Both the position numbers and the translations under genes were made by a program. From Emticicia oligotrophica DSM 17448 (GTDB lineage Bacteria; Bacteroidota; Bacteroidia; Cytophagales; Spirosomataceae), in contig NC_018748.1 in the NCBI RefSeq assembly GCF_000263195.1, forward strand, positions 124,001-188,000: 64,000 nt of DNA, read 5' to 3'. The notes under the pieces were generated by a model that was not told the DNA's origin, searched no databases, and saw only the letters and a list, made by a program, of their open reading frames with translations. Of this stretch, positions 1 through 8,894 are shown one piece after another; the first letter of the stretch is position 1, and every line of letters begins with the position of its first letter.

Positions 1-273
1 TAATTCTTGGTCATATTTAAGTTCACCTTTTTTGATTTTATCGAAAGTTCCGACCATAATAGGTACTTTTATCATGCTTGCCGTTGGGAAAATAGTATCA
101 GCATTGATAGCTACAAATTTATTTGATTTGATATTCTTCACGTAAACTCCAGCAATTCCATTGAATCCTTTTAAAGTTTCTTCTAATTTGGCTTTCAATT
201 GTAAATCTTCCTTTTGCGAAAATGCAGCGAATGAAGATAGAGAAAATACGAAAAGGAGTATATTTTTTTTCAT
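1..273 (-). CDS. Class A beta-lactamase-like serine hydrolase (N-terminal part)
   Basis: Only the first 91 codons are present; the 3' part lies beyond the left edge. The ATG at 273 opens a signal peptide (MKKNILLFVFSLSSFAAFS, cleaved before QKED). The mature part has a GVYVKNIKSNKFVAINAD strand pair and then TASMIKVPIM, which carries the SxxK motif (catalytic serine and lysine) of class A beta-lactamases and related penicillin-recognising serine hydrolases. The SDN, E166 and KTG regions would lie outside the window, so I cannot tell an active beta-lactamase from an inactive homologue. A possible -7 element, read on the minus strand as TATATTTG, sits at 298-305. The protein is expected in the periplasm. 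Confidence 0.8.
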   Translation of the reverse strand, partial: MKKNILLFVFSLSSFAAFSQKEDLQLKAKLEETLKGFNGIAGVYVKNIKSNKFVAINADTIFPTASMIKVPIMVGTFDKIKKGELKYDQEL

Positions 274-349
274 TGTTTTTGAGAATGTCTTTATAAACAA
301 ATATAGCAATCAAGTTTTCAATTGCCTTATTTAAGCATCAAAATCTAAA

Positions 350-382
350 TAAAAAAAGCCATGTCAAAAAAAAGACATGGCT
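350..382 (-). terminator. Rho-independent terminator of the TonB-dependent receptor gene
   Basis: A perfect 9-bp stem (AGCCATGTC at 357-365 paired with GACATGGCT at 374-382) has an 8-nt A-only loop. Read on the minus strand it is followed by a run of T. It lies 37 nt past the stop codon of the receptor gene at 419. Confidence 0.85.
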
Positions 383-418
383 TCGAATGAAACTTTATTG
401 TTGAAGCATAATTTCAAA

Positions 419-3037
419 TTATCTTGGTCGGCCACCCCCTGCGGCTGGTTGCTGAGCTCCACCTCCAGAACTATCTCCTTCACCCGCTTTAGCATCATCA
501 TTTGATACTTTTTTCTTGCTACGGAACATACTTCCACCGTTAAAATCCATCTTACCAAACATATAGTTAATTGAGAATCTGATTCCTCGGTTGTAAATAT
601 ATCTTGTATTGGCTGACTTGAAAGTTGGGTCACTTGTTTCGCCCTTAATTTTGAGTGAACTTGTGAATGGATTATCTAAACCGATATTAAAGCTACCCTT
701 TTTATTTTTAAAGTCTTTCTTCGCTCCAAGATTATAGAATCTAAATGAGCCCTGATAACCTTGTAATTGGATTTGGCGACTTCCCATGAAACCAAATGCT
801 TGTGCACCCCATCCTTTCGTAAATGTATAAGAAGCGTTAAAGTTCACATTCGCATTCCATCCTTCGTTTGAAATGGCCACAACTGTACTTTTGTACGTAT
901 TATCTGTTTGCAAAACAGGAATTACAATAGAACCACTCAATAAGTTGTTGGTAATGTTTGTTCCACCGCCAATTCTAAGATTTTTAGTAGGTTGTAAATT
1001 AATGAAAACGCTACCACCATAGAAATTTGTTTTACCAATATTATCAAAAGTTGAAGTAACAATGCCTTTGTCATCAACTGACCTAACAGTAGTGATATTA
1101 TTATCAGTAAATCTTCTAAACAAGGAAACGTTGATTGAATTTGCCTTGAAGAAAGTACTGTAATTAAATTCAAAACTGTGACTTAATTCTGGTTTCAGTA
1201 ATGGATTTCCGTAAGAGATATTCAAAGGGTCAGCATAATTCACAAAAGGATTCAAGAATTCAAGTGAAGGACGTTGAATACGTTGTCCATAACTAAACTT
1301 AATCTTGTGGTTTTTCGGAAAATCCTTTGAGACTGTCACTGTAGGAATAATATTATCATACGCAGGAATCAAAATAGGTTTATCCGAAGTCTGGAATTTA
1401 GCGGTAATTTGAGTATTTTCATATCTTACCCCTGCCTTAAAGCCCCATTTCTTTGGTAATGCGATTGTTAAGGTAGAGTAAGCGGCTGCTACATCCTGAT
1501 TATAACTAAAATTATTCGTGCGGCTTGGCTGAATAATGTAAGAGCTTGAATTGTTATCCCAGTTAAAGAAATCAAAATTACTTGTTACATCACGTAAAAT
1601 ATATTTTGCCCCTACCTCAAAGATATTTTTCTTAAATGGATAAGTATAATCTAACTGGAAAGTAGATTCGCTATTAATACCATCATTATTACTTTTATTG
1701 AAAGGTAATCCTAAACGAGCATTCGTAAAATCAGTTGTACGAACATTACGACCATGTTGTGCTAGAAACGCTAATTCATGTCCTTGCTCTTTGAATGTTT
1801 TTGTGTAGTTGAAATCTAAATCTACACTTTTATTATCACGAATATTTTTGGTATCTTGCGTAAATTGTTGAAGAATAGAACCCGAAATAGTTTTCAACAA
1901 ACTAGATTGAACGCCAGTAGTGTTAAAATTACCAAGACCATATCTTGCACTTAAACTCATTGAATTTTTTGAGTTAATATCATAATCAATAGATAATTGC
2001 GTGTTAGCAAATAAACGTCTAACGTTACTTTCATCTGATTGATTAAAAGTTGTTTCCACACCTCTCACCGAAGAATTACGAGAAGTTGTACCATTACTTG
2101 GCGTATTGTATGAGCTATTACCTCCAAAATTCAAAGAAGTTCCGATTTTCTTTTTACGCATATTGATATTACCAAATGCATTAGCACCTCTCCAACCCGC
2201 ACCTCCATTTACGAAACCCGTCAATCCTTGTAAATTATTTTTCTTTGTCACAATATTAATAATACCAGCAGTACCTTCAGCATCATATTTAGCTGATGGT
2301 GAAGTAATTACTTCAACTGACTTAATCATATCGGCAGGAATTTGCTTAATAGCATCGGCAACATTAGTAGCCAAAATACTTGATGGCTTGTTGTTGATTA
2401 ACACTTTGATATTGCCACTACCACGCATCTGAACATTACCGTCCATATCTACTGTAAGCATTGGTACCTTGCGAAGCACATCTTCTGCAGTACCACCTCT
2501 ACTCGTAATATCTTTATCAGCGTTGTAAACCAAACGGTCAACTTTATCTTCAATCAAAGCAGCTTGACCTGTTACTGTTACTTCGTTCAAAACTTTAGTA
2601 TCAGTGGCCATTAATAAACTTCCAACGTTTACTTCTTCTTTATTGGCCTTAATCTCAATCTTGCCAATAACAACATTTTTATATCCAATAAATGAACCAA
2701 CTACTTTATAAGTACCTTTAGCCAAATTTTTGACTGTGAAAGCACCATTCATATCTGTCATTGCACCATCAACAACTTTATTGTTTTTATCGTATACTGC
2801 TACAGATGCAAATTCTACTGGTTTATTCGTTGTAGAGTCAATCAATTTACCACTAATTTTGGCCGAACCACGTGGAATTTCTTCTTGTGGAACCTGTTGT
2901 TGTTGATTCATCATTCCAGGAAAACCACCGCCGCCCATACGCATTCCTCCTCCGCCACCACCCATACCAGGCATTTGGGCAAAAGTTGTAATCACAGTTC
3001 CTACAATAAATAATAAAAGTAAATTCAGTTTTTTCAT
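419..3037 (-). CDS. TonB-dependent receptor / outer membrane beta-barrel protein
   Basis: The 872-residue protein has a signal peptide (residues 1-20), a Gly/Met-rich stretch (about 22-45, MPGMGGGGGGMRMGGGGFPG), a CarboxypepD-regulatory-like domain (about 58-150), a TonB plug (about 152-265, EVTVTGQ to INIVTKKN) and a long beta-barrel of the OMP_b-brl_3 type. It ends in a low-complexity Gly/Pro/Gln tail (GGGAQQPAAGGGRPR). These outer-membrane proteins import or bind large ligands using TonB energy; the substrate cannot be read from sequence. No SusD partner lies next to it, so it is not a SusCD pair. The barrel ends near residue 835, so the tail probably projects from the last strand. An element reading TATTTTTG on the minus strand at 3104-3111 could be its -7 box. 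Confidence 0.88.
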   Translation of the reverse strand: MKKLNLLLLFIVGTVITTFAQMPGMGGGGGGMRMGGGGFPGMMNQQQQVPQEEIPRGSAKISGKLIDSTTNKPVEFASVAVYDKNNKVVDGAMTDMNGAFTVKNLAKGTYKVVGSFIGYKNVVIGKIEIKANKEEVNVGSLLMATDTKVLNEVTVTGQAALIEDKVDRLVYNADKDITSRGGTAEDVLRKVPMLTVDMDGNVQMRGSGNIKVLINNKPSSILATNVADAIKQIPADMIKSVEVITSPSAKYDAEGTAGIINIVTKKNNLQGLTGFVNGGAGWRGANAFGNINMRKKKIGTSLNFGGNSSYNTPSNGTTSRNSSVRGVETTFNQSDESNVRRLFANTQLSIDYDINSKNSMSLSARYGLGNFNTTGVQSSLLKTISGSILQQFTQDTKNIRDNKSVDLDFNYTKTFKEQGHELAFLAQHGRNVRTTDFTNARLGLPFNKSNNDGINSESTFQLDYTYPFKKNIFEVGAKYILRDVTSNFDFFNWDNNSSSYIIQPSRTNNFSYNQDVAAAYSTLTIALPKKWGFKAGVRYENTQITAKFQTSDKPILIPAYDNIIPTVTVSKDFPKNHKIKFSYGQRIQRPSLEFLNPFVNYADPLNISYGNPLLKPELSHSFEFNYSTFFKANSINVSLFRRFTDNNITTVRSVDDKGIVTSTFDNIGKTNFYGGSVFINLQPTKNLRIGGGTNITNNLLSGSIVIPVLQTDNTYKSTVVAISNEGWNANVNFNASYTFTKGWGAQAFGFMGSRQIQLQGYQGSFRFYNLGAKKDFKNKKGSFNIGLDNPFTSSLKIKGETSDPTFKSANTRYIYNRGIRFSINYMFGKMDFNGGSMFRSKKKVSNDDAKAGEGDSSGGGAQQPAAGGGRPR

Positions 3038-3256
3038 TAGTTGATTTATTAAAAAGTAGTTTTGTCAAGCAGTTCGAACTTGTACGAAATTCTTAATTTT
3101 GTACAAAAATACTGCTTAAATACCCTTTAAAAACTAAAATTTGTACCAAATGATTTAGTTAAATTACAAGCGGCAGAAAAGTATAGACGAATGGCATAGA
3201 ATAATAGACGTTGAAAAGATTACAATTCCAAAAGAATGAAGAGCAAAAACGTAAGT

Positions 3257-3436
3257 TTACGTTTCGAGAAGATATTTTCTTCTTGTAGGGTTTATCAAAA
3301 ATTTCTTTTGCGATGTGAAACTTTCTGGGTGCATTTCAGCAAAAAGTCGACGCCATTCAGCAAACCTTTCTGGTTCTGATTTCATGAATTTGTTAGCATC
3401 AATTTTTTTTGACAATAAATATTCCTCAAAAGTCAT
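3257..3436 (-). CDS. Small conserved-looking protein of unknown function (59 aa)
   Basis: I prefer the ATG at 3436 (MTFEEYLLSKKIDANKF) over the TTG-initiated frame nine codons upstream, because it gives the protein a helical, charged N-terminus. The protein is rich in Phe, Lys and Glu and ends FLINPTRRKYLLET. It has no signal peptide, membrane segment or cysteines. The layout EEYLLSKKID..F...EP..F..W..LF...HP.SFT.QKKFLIN..RR.Y looks like short proteins common in Bacteroidetes, but I know no function. It stands alone between the divergently placed receptor and lipoprotein genes. Confidence 0.6.
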   Translation of the reverse strand: MTFEEYLLSKKIDANKFMKSEPERFAEWRRLFAEMHPESFTSQKKFLINPTRRKYLLET

Positions 3437-3518
3437 TTTAAAACAATGTAAGATTATTTGCAAAACTATTGACTATTTCTCAATTTTATACTAGTATTCA
3501 ACTTTTTCTTTTCAATTT

Positions 3519-4565
3519 ATGCCTAAAGCATTTTTTCTTGCCCTGACCATTATTTTTTACAGCTCTGCTTGTCAAAATAAACCATTAGTTTATAGAGGAA
3601 CAAAACTGAAAGGTGTATGTTTTGTCGCTCCTCCAAGAGAAATTGATGCCAATGAATTTGATAAAGTGAAGGAAGTAAACGCCACTTGGGTTGCCTTAAC
3701 ACCCTATGGATTTACTCGAGGTGGGAATCCAGAATTCAAGTATAATAAATCAAGTGATGGGCACTGGTGGGGAGAATCTCCGAAAGGCGTAAGTGAATGT
3801 GCCAAAATGGCTCATGAAAAAGGACTAAAAATCATGTTAAAGCCTCATGCTTGGATACAAAGTAATCAAGGAAGCACTTTTACAGGAGATTTAGATTTCA
3901 AGACAGATGAAGAATGGAAAACTTTTGAAAAAACCTTTGGAGAATATTTAATTGATTATGCAAAAGTTGCCGATTCTTGCAAAATTGAAGTCTATTGTAT
4001 TGCTACTGAATTTGAAAATTTTGTTGAAAAACGTCCTGAATTTTGGCATAAAATAATCAAAGAAATTAGAGGCATTTATAAGGGCCAGCTTACGTATGCT
4101 GAAAATTGGGATTGCTACGAAAAAGTACCTTTCTGGAATGAACTTGATTTTGTAGGAGTAGATGCCTATTTCCCACTTGCCGACGAACAACATCCTCAAT
4201 TAAATACCATCAAAAAAGGCTGGTATGAACACAGAAAAAAGTTAGAAAAATTTAGCAGTAAAATTCAAAAACCTATCCTTTTTACTGAAATTGGCTATCA
4301 AAGTACTGATTTTACTACTCACAAACCATGGGAATCCTACACTCAACATGCCGATAACGACCCACTTCAAGCCGATGCTTATCGGGCATTTTTTGAAGAA
4401 ATGTGGCAAGAACAATGGTTGGCAGGATGTTTCATTTGGAAATGGTTTCCTGAAATGAAACGCGAAAAAGAAGAAAAACGCCAACATAAATTTAGAGATA
4501 GATATACTCCCCAAGGCAAAGCCGGCGAACTTGTACTTAAAGAATTTTTCAAAAAACAATCATAA
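3519..4565 (+). CDS. GH113-like glycoside hydrolase lipoprotein
   Basis: This 348-residue protein has a lipoprotein signal peptide with the lipobox cysteine at residue 18 (FYSSACQN). The rest resembles the (beta/alpha)8 barrel of GH113 beta-mannanase-like proteins. A strand-4-type IATEFENF carries a candidate acid/base (E164) and a strand-7-type PILFTEIGYQS carries a candidate nucleophile (E257). Other barrel markers are KGVCF, HWWGES, IMLKPHAWI, FVGVDAY and GCFIWKWFPE. The family acts on beta-mannans or related glycans; the substrate here is unknown. It would sit on the periplasmic or outer surface of the outer membrane. The next gene starts 12 nt downstream, which suggests an operon with the two secreted proteins that follow. 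Confidence 0.8.
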   Translation: MPKAFFLALTIIFYSSACQNKPLVYRGTKLKGVCFVAPPREIDANEFDKVKEVNATWVALTPYGFTRGGNPEFKYNKSSDGHWWGESPKGVSECAKMAHEKGLKIMLKPHAWIQSNQGSTFTGDLDFKTDEEWKTFEKTFGEYLIDYAKVADSCKIEVYCIATEFENFVEKRPEFWHKIIKEIRGIYKGQLTYAENWDCYEKVPFWNELDFVGVDAYFPLADEQHPQLNTIKKGWYEHRKKLEKFSSKIQKPILFTEIGYQSTDFTTHKPWESYTQHADNDPLQADAYRAFFEEMWQEQWLAGCFIWKWFPEMKREKEEKRQHKFRDRYTPQGKAGELVLKEFFKKQS

Positions 4566-4577
4566 ACAAAATCTTAG

Positions 4578-5435
4578 ATGAAATCTATTATTTATGCCTC
4601 GCTTATTTCTTTTCTTCTTTTTGCTTGTAATAGTAAAAAACAAGAAAACACAACCGATACAACCATAGTTACTGATACATTAGCTCAAGTAATTGACCCT
4701 TCGACCGAAACGAATGGCGAAATACTTGCTTTTGGATTTACGAATGAAAATGGTAATAAAGTCATTGCTTTTGAAGAAGGTATGAACAGCCAATCACTAA
4801 CAAATGTGATTGATAATCATGGAAATAACTACGAGCTTGTTTATGAAAATATTCAAAAAGGCAACGAAAATGGAGTAAATTTAATACCAAGTAATTTCAA
4901 TGATTGTGCAGGTGAGGTCTATAAATTAAAAGGTAATAAAAAACTAAACCCTGACTATTCAACCGTTTTGGTCAATGCTGCTTTTCTAGAAACTCGAAAA
5001 ACCCTCCCAATTAAATCATTTAATCAACCTGAACAAATTGATGAGAGTAATAAATTATCAATTCAAAATGATAAAAAACGCAAAATTAAACAAGCTTGGA
5101 AAATTGCAGAGATAAATAACCAACAAGCTTTTATTGTAATCTTCGAACCTAAAAAAGATAGTGTATTGGCAAGCTTAGTTATTGGTGGTGAAAAGCTTAT
5201 TTATCGAGATTATCCCGCTAAATACGACGAAGGCTCAACTTGGCGAGTTGACGACGGAGGCGAATTTCCGAATGATGCTATAAAAATCATTGGTGCATTT
5301 TTAAATGCTAATAATGAATTAGAAATTGTCATTGACTGGCAAGGAGCCGAGGGAGCCAATATTGAGTATGCAAGAGCAAATTCGAATGTGTTTGAAACGG
5401 TGAAAGAGGGAGCAAGATATTGGGGTGCTCTTTAA
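4578..5435 (+). CDS. Putative lipoprotein of unknown function
   Basis: I do not recognise this 285-residue protein. It has a lipoprotein signal with a lipobox cysteine at residue 17 (SFLLFACNSKK), a Thr/Asp-rich linker (about 22-45), and a globular domain rich in beta strands and Asn/Lys. That domain carries YRDYPAKYDEGSTWRVDDGGEFP and later EIVIDWQGAEGANIEYA. It follows the GH113-like gene after 12 nt and precedes another secreted protein after 39 nt, so the three are probably co-transcribed and act in the cell envelope. Confidence 0.75.
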   Translation: MKSIIYASLISFLLFACNSKKQENTTDTTIVTDTLAQVIDPSTETNGEILAFGFTNENGNKVIAFEEGMNSQSLTNVIDNHGNNYELVYENIQKGNENGVNLIPSNFNDCAGEVYKLKGNKKLNPDYSTVLVNAAFLETRKTLPIKSFNQPEQIDESNKLSIQNDKKRKIKQAWKIAEINNQQAFIVIFEPKKDSVLASLVIGGEKLIYRDYPAKYDEGSTWRVDDGGEFPNDAIKIIGAFLNANNELEIVIDWQGAEGANIEYARANSNVFETVKEGARYWGAL

Positions 5436-5474
5436 ATTCAATTAACTTTTTAGAAAAATAAAACATCAACTAAA

Positions 5475-6071
5475 ATGAACAATAAGTATTTCTTTTTCTG
5501 CTTAATTATTAGCTTTTCCACTTATGCTCAACAAATTACAAGCAAACCCATCGAAAAAGAGGAATTAAAGAATTTTATTGATAATAAAGCTAAAGTATTA
5601 AAAGCACTTAAATTTAATGATAAAAATGGTGTAAACTTTTTTACCATAACCCTAAAAGAGGAACGAAAATATGATTTAGTTTCAAGAACGCTCTTGGTTC
5701 AACACAGAATTGAAAAAAACAAAGGTGATTATGCACTACTCCGTCAGGTAGTTGATTACGAAAAAGAATGCCCCTTTGATAACGAGTTGGACCTAATTGA
5801 TAAATCATTAATAATAAGCGACTTAGATAAAAATAATCTTGCAGAAATTAGCTTTATGTATAAAATTGGTTGTAGAAGTGATGTGAGCCCAATTGATATA
5901 AAATTGATGGTTATTGAAAACGGAAATAAAGCGGCTATCCGAGGCATGACTTCTATAACAGGAATCAATGAACCTAAAGTAAAAACACCTGATTTGGCCT
6001 TTAAAAAATTGCCAAAACCAATTCAAGAACAGGCCAATAAAATTTGGGCAAAATTTGAACATGAATTCTAA
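5475..6071 (+). CDS. Secreted protein of unknown function (M949_RS01915-like)
   Basis: The 198-residue protein has a signal peptide ([18 protein letters not shown], mature from QQITS) and one alpha/beta domain. The block [20 protein letters not shown] followed by [13 protein letters not shown] resembles the Bacteroidetes M949_RS01915 family named for surface polysaccharide biosynthesis in Riemerella. I assign that from memory of the motif, with low certainty. No catalytic signature is visible. It ends the small envelope-protein run that starts with the GH113-like gene. Confidence 0.65.
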   Translation: MNNKYFFFCLIISFSTYAQQITSKPIEKEELKNFIDNKAKVLKALKFNDKNGVNFFTITLKEERKYDLVSRTLLVQHRIEKNKGDYALLRQVVDYEKECPFDNELDLIDKSLIISDLDKNNLAEISFMYKIGCRSDVSPIDIKLMVIENGNKAAIRGMTSITGINEPKVKTPDLAFKKLPKPIQEQANKIWAKFEHEF

Positions 6072-6138
6072 CATTGATAGTGCCTGTTAGCATTATCAAG
6101 GATTTCAGAATCACCAACAATAATTCGACATTTTTTCT

Positions 6139-6146
6139 TAATTTTG
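6139..6146 (+). promoter_or_regulatory. Candidate -7 element of prfC
   Basis: TAATTTTG matches the Bacteroidetes TAnnTTTG -7 consensus and lies 26 nt before the prfC ATG. I see no TTG at the expected -33 distance, so this is a half-promoter call. It argues against TTG-initiated translation from 6074, which would lie upstream of the promoter. Confidence 0.4.
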
Positions 6147-6172
6147 CACTCGTTTTACAAAAAAAGTCCAAA

Positions 6173-7768
6173 ATGTCATTTATAGAAGAGTTACACAAAC
6201 GCCGCACGTTTGCTATCATTGCTCACCCCGATGCTGGTAAAACTACCCTTACAGAAAAACTCCTACTTTTTGGTGGAGCTATTCAAACTGCTGGTGCTGT
6301 AAAATCAAATAAAATCAAGAAGTCTACTACTTCTGACTTCATGGAAATTGAGAAACAACGTGGTATTTCGGTTGCTACTTCGGTAATGACATTTGAATAC
6401 CGCGAACTCAAAATCAACATTCTTGATACTCCTGGCCACAAAGATTTCGCGGAAGATACCTACCGTACATTAACGGCTGTTGATAGTGTAATCTTAGTAA
6501 TCGACTGTGTAAAAGGCGTAGAGGAACAAACTGAAAGGCTGATGGAAGTTTGTAGAATGCGTAAAACACCTGTTATTATTTTCATCAACAAAATGGACCG
6601 TGAAGGACAAAATCCATTTGATTTATTAGATGAATTAGAGCAAAAGTTAGATTTACGAGTTCGCCCAATTACTTGGCCAGTTAATGGTGGTTCGAATTTC
6701 AAAGGTGTTTATCACTTACTTGAGAAAAAAATGAATCATTTTGCTGTGAATAAAACTCGCTTAGAAGATGATATTGATGTTATCGAGTTAGATTCAGAGG
6801 TTCTTGACCAAAAAGTTGGAGCCAAAGACGCTGCTCAATTACGTGAAGATGTTGAGTTAATTGACGGAATATATGACACTTTTGATAAAGATGCCTATTT
6901 AAAGGGAGATTTAGCCCCAGTTTTCTTTGGAAGTGCGGTAAGTAATTTCGGTGTCATGGAATTATTAAATACTTTCTGTGATGTTTCTCCACTGCCTGTT
7001 CATCGCATGACTGATAAAAGAATGGTTGAGCCTGAGGAAAAAAAATTTAGCGGATTCGTATTCAAAATTCACGCTAATATCGACCCTCGCCACCGTGATA
7101 GAATTGCATTTTTACGTATTTGCAGTGGCGAATTTAATCGTGGTAAATTCTACAAACACGTACGCCTAAACAAAGAAATGCGTTTTGCCAGTCCATTTGC
7201 ATTCTTGGCAGATAGAAAAGACGTAGTGGAAGATGCTTATCCAGGTGATGTAATTGGTCTATACGATACGGGTACTTTCAAAATTGGTGATACCTTAACT
7301 GAGGGAGAAGAGTTTCAATTTACTGGTATTCCGAGTTTCTCTCCAGAAATTTTCAAAGAGGTTATCAATAAAGACCCAATGAAATCTAAACAATTGGAAA
7401 AAGGCGTTCAACAATTAACAGATGAAGGAGTTGCCCAGTTGTTTACAATCCAACCCGGTAATCGAAAAATCATTGGGACAGTAGGAGAACTCCAATTTGA
7501 AGTAATTCAACATCGCTTATTAAATGAATACTCAGCCAGTTGTGTTTTTGAAGCCAGACCATACTCAAAAGCATGCTGGATAACGGCTGATGATAAAACT
7601 AAATTAGCGGAGTTTATTCGTCTAAAGAGCAATTTTATTGCTTATGATAAAGACGAAAATCCTGTATTCTTGGCAGAAACTGATTGGATTTTAAGAATGA
7701 ATATTCAAAATAATCCAGATATTCAGTTTCATACAACGTCAGAATTTAAAACTGCTTTACAATATTAA
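6173..7768 (+). CDS. prfC: Peptide chain release factor 3
   Basis: RF3 is the translational GTPase that removes RF1 and RF2 from the ribosome after peptide release. From the ATG at 6173 the protein is 531 residues, close to the 529 of E. coli RF3. It has the G1 loop AHPDAGKTT (residues 17-25), G2/switch I region with [12 protein letters not shown]3 DTPGHKDF, G4 INKMDREG, a beta-barrel domain II and a C-terminal RF3-specific domain. The frame stays open upstream to a TTG at 6074, but those codons overlap the end of the previous gene's region and are not RF3-like, so I reject that start. Confidence 0.96.
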   Translation: MSFIEELHKRRTFAIIAHPDAGKTTLTEKLLLFGGAIQTAGAVKSNKIKKSTTSDFMEIEKQRGISVATSVMTFEYRELKINILDTPGHKDFAEDTYRTLTAVDSVILVIDCVKGVEEQTERLMEVCRMRKTPVIIFINKMDREGQNPFDLLDELEQKLDLRVRPITWPVNGGSNFKGVYHLLEKKMNHFAVNKTRLEDDIDVIELDSEVLDQKVGAKDAAQLREDVELIDGIYDTFDKDAYLKGDLAPVFFGSAVSNFGVMELLNTFCDVSPLPVHRMTDKRMVEPEEKKFSGFVFKIHANIDPRHRDRIAFLRICSGEFNRGKFYKHVRLNKEMRFASPFAFLADRKDVVEDAYPGDVIGLYDTGTFKIGDTLTEGEEFQFTGIPSFSPEIFKEVINKDPMKSKQLEKGVQQLTDEGVAQLFTIQPGNRKIIGTVGELQFEVIQHRLLNEYSASCVFEARPYSKACWITADDKTKLAEFIRLKSNFIAYDKDENPVFLAETDWILRMNIQNNPDIQFHTTSEFKTALQY

Positions 7769-7838
7769 TACTAAAGTAAAGATGAGTCATCTTGAATTTT
7801 GGATAATCATTATTCGAAACTCAGGATAACTCATTTTT

Positions 7839-8561
7839 TCATTTTACAATAATATTTTTCTGCTCAATCACCGAAAGTAGTGAGTCACTTCCCGAAATAA
7901 AGGCTTTGTCGTATTCGTGAGTTTTAAGTGTAGTATCTGTAATAGCAAAGTTTTCATAATCTTGAAAAACAATACCACCCACAACTTGACGATTTTTCAC
8001 TCTACGAAATCTTGGTCCGCCATTAGCATAAGCTAAGTAATCAAGCATGTGCGTTTTTTGATTAAACCAATAGCAAAATACATCTTCGTGGTCTTTACCA
8101 CCTCCTTCTTTATCAAATGTAACTTTAATTTTATCATATTTTTCGCTGTTGATAATCGCATTGCCAACATATTCTAGATTGACGGCTTCATCTTTCAGTT
8201 TATATGGTAATAAAACAAAGTAGGCAATTGAATTTACAGCATTTTTGTACTTTTCTTGGTCTTTATCCGATAATGTAACTTGATTTCCGTTAATTAAGCG
8301 GAGATACCCTTTATTATTTACAACATCCCAAATATCATTTCTAGCACTATCTTTTGAGATTCGTTCATATTGAAATTGTCCATTATGTTGAGATAGCTTA
8401 ATATGAAACTGTCGAAAATCGAATTCTGCATCAAAATTATCGTATTTGGCACCACCATGCACTTCAATACTTTTCTCTATAATCTCACGGGCTTTGTCTG
8501 TTTTACCCTTGCAGTTTATCAAAAGAATTCCAAGAAATGATAAGAAGATTAGTTTTTTCAT
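7839..8561 (-). CDS. DUF6503-like lipoprotein
   Basis: The ATG at 8561 opens a lipoprotein signal (MKKLIFLSFLGILLINCKGK, lipobox Cys 17). The mature part starts with an IEKSIEVHGGAKYDNF motif and continues with beta strands such as FDFRQFHIKL, GQFQYERISKD and KGYLRLING. This layout fits the DUF6503 family of secreted Bacteroidetes proteins, whose fold resembles LolA-type lipid-binding baskets; the function is unknown. The frame continues upstream to another ATG (8597), but that gives a non-signal N-terminus and overlaps the next gene. Total length from my start is 240 residues. Confidence 0.72.
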   Translation of the reverse strand: MKKLIFLSFLGILLINCKGKTDKAREIIEKSIEVHGGAKYDNFDAEFDFRQFHIKLSQHNGQFQYERISKDSARNDIWDVVNNKGYLRLINGNQVTLSDKDQEKYKNAVNSIAYFVLLPYKLKDEAVNLEYVGNAIINSEKYDKIKVTFDKEGGGKDHEDVFCYWFNQKTHMLDYLAYANGGPRFRRVKNRQVVGGIVFQDYENFAITDTTLKTHEYDKAFISGSDSLLSVIEQKNIIVK

Positions 8562-8593
8562 AATTAGATAGTAAAGCTTGGGGTTATGATTTA

Positions 8594-8863
8594 TCAAAAA
8601 TAAGACGCTATGACTTCTTGAATTTTGCTCATTGGCACAATCAATGGTTTTTTGGTAATCGTAATGGCTATTTTTGTAGGCGAACTATTGAGCTCAGATA
8701 TTACCAAATACGTTCCCTTTATAGAGCCAACTAAGGTTTGCAGACTAAACAATCCATTTGAGGCATCTCCTTCAAAAACACCACCTTTACTTTGTATTGC
8801 CTTAGTTGCATTTACAACGAATTGGTTAGAAGTTCCGGGGAAGTCAATATTAAATGATGCCAT
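8594..8863 (-). CDS. Small protein of unknown function (89 aa)
   Basis: The protein starts MASFNIDFPGTSNQFV and is predicted to be a small cytoplasmic alpha/beta protein with no cysteine, signal or membrane segment. The pattern FEGDASNGLFSLQTLVGSIKG followed by an amphipathic hydrophobic strand and a C-terminal KKPLIVPMSKIQEVI is loosely like polyhydroxyalkanoic-acid-system small proteins, but I would not assign that name. It lies 31 nt downstream of mutS on the same strand and could be co-transcribed with it. Confidence 0.6.
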   Translation of the reverse strand: MASFNIDFPGTSNQFVVNATKAIQSKGGVFEGDASNGLFSLQTLVGSIKGTYLVISELNSSPTKIAITITKKPLIVPMSKIQEVIASYF

Positions 8864-8894
8864 TATTTTTTTAAATTATTGTTTTAAATAAACT

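Noticed and set aside
2106-2432. Plus-strand ORF of 108 codons opposite the TonB receptor
   Set aside because: It is an antisense shadow of the plug and barrel coding region with no signal, RBS or family resemblance.
6074-6172. TTG-initiated N-terminal extension of prfC
   Set aside because: It lies upstream of the -7 box at 6139-6146 and its residues are not RF3-like; the ATG at 6173 gives the normal length.
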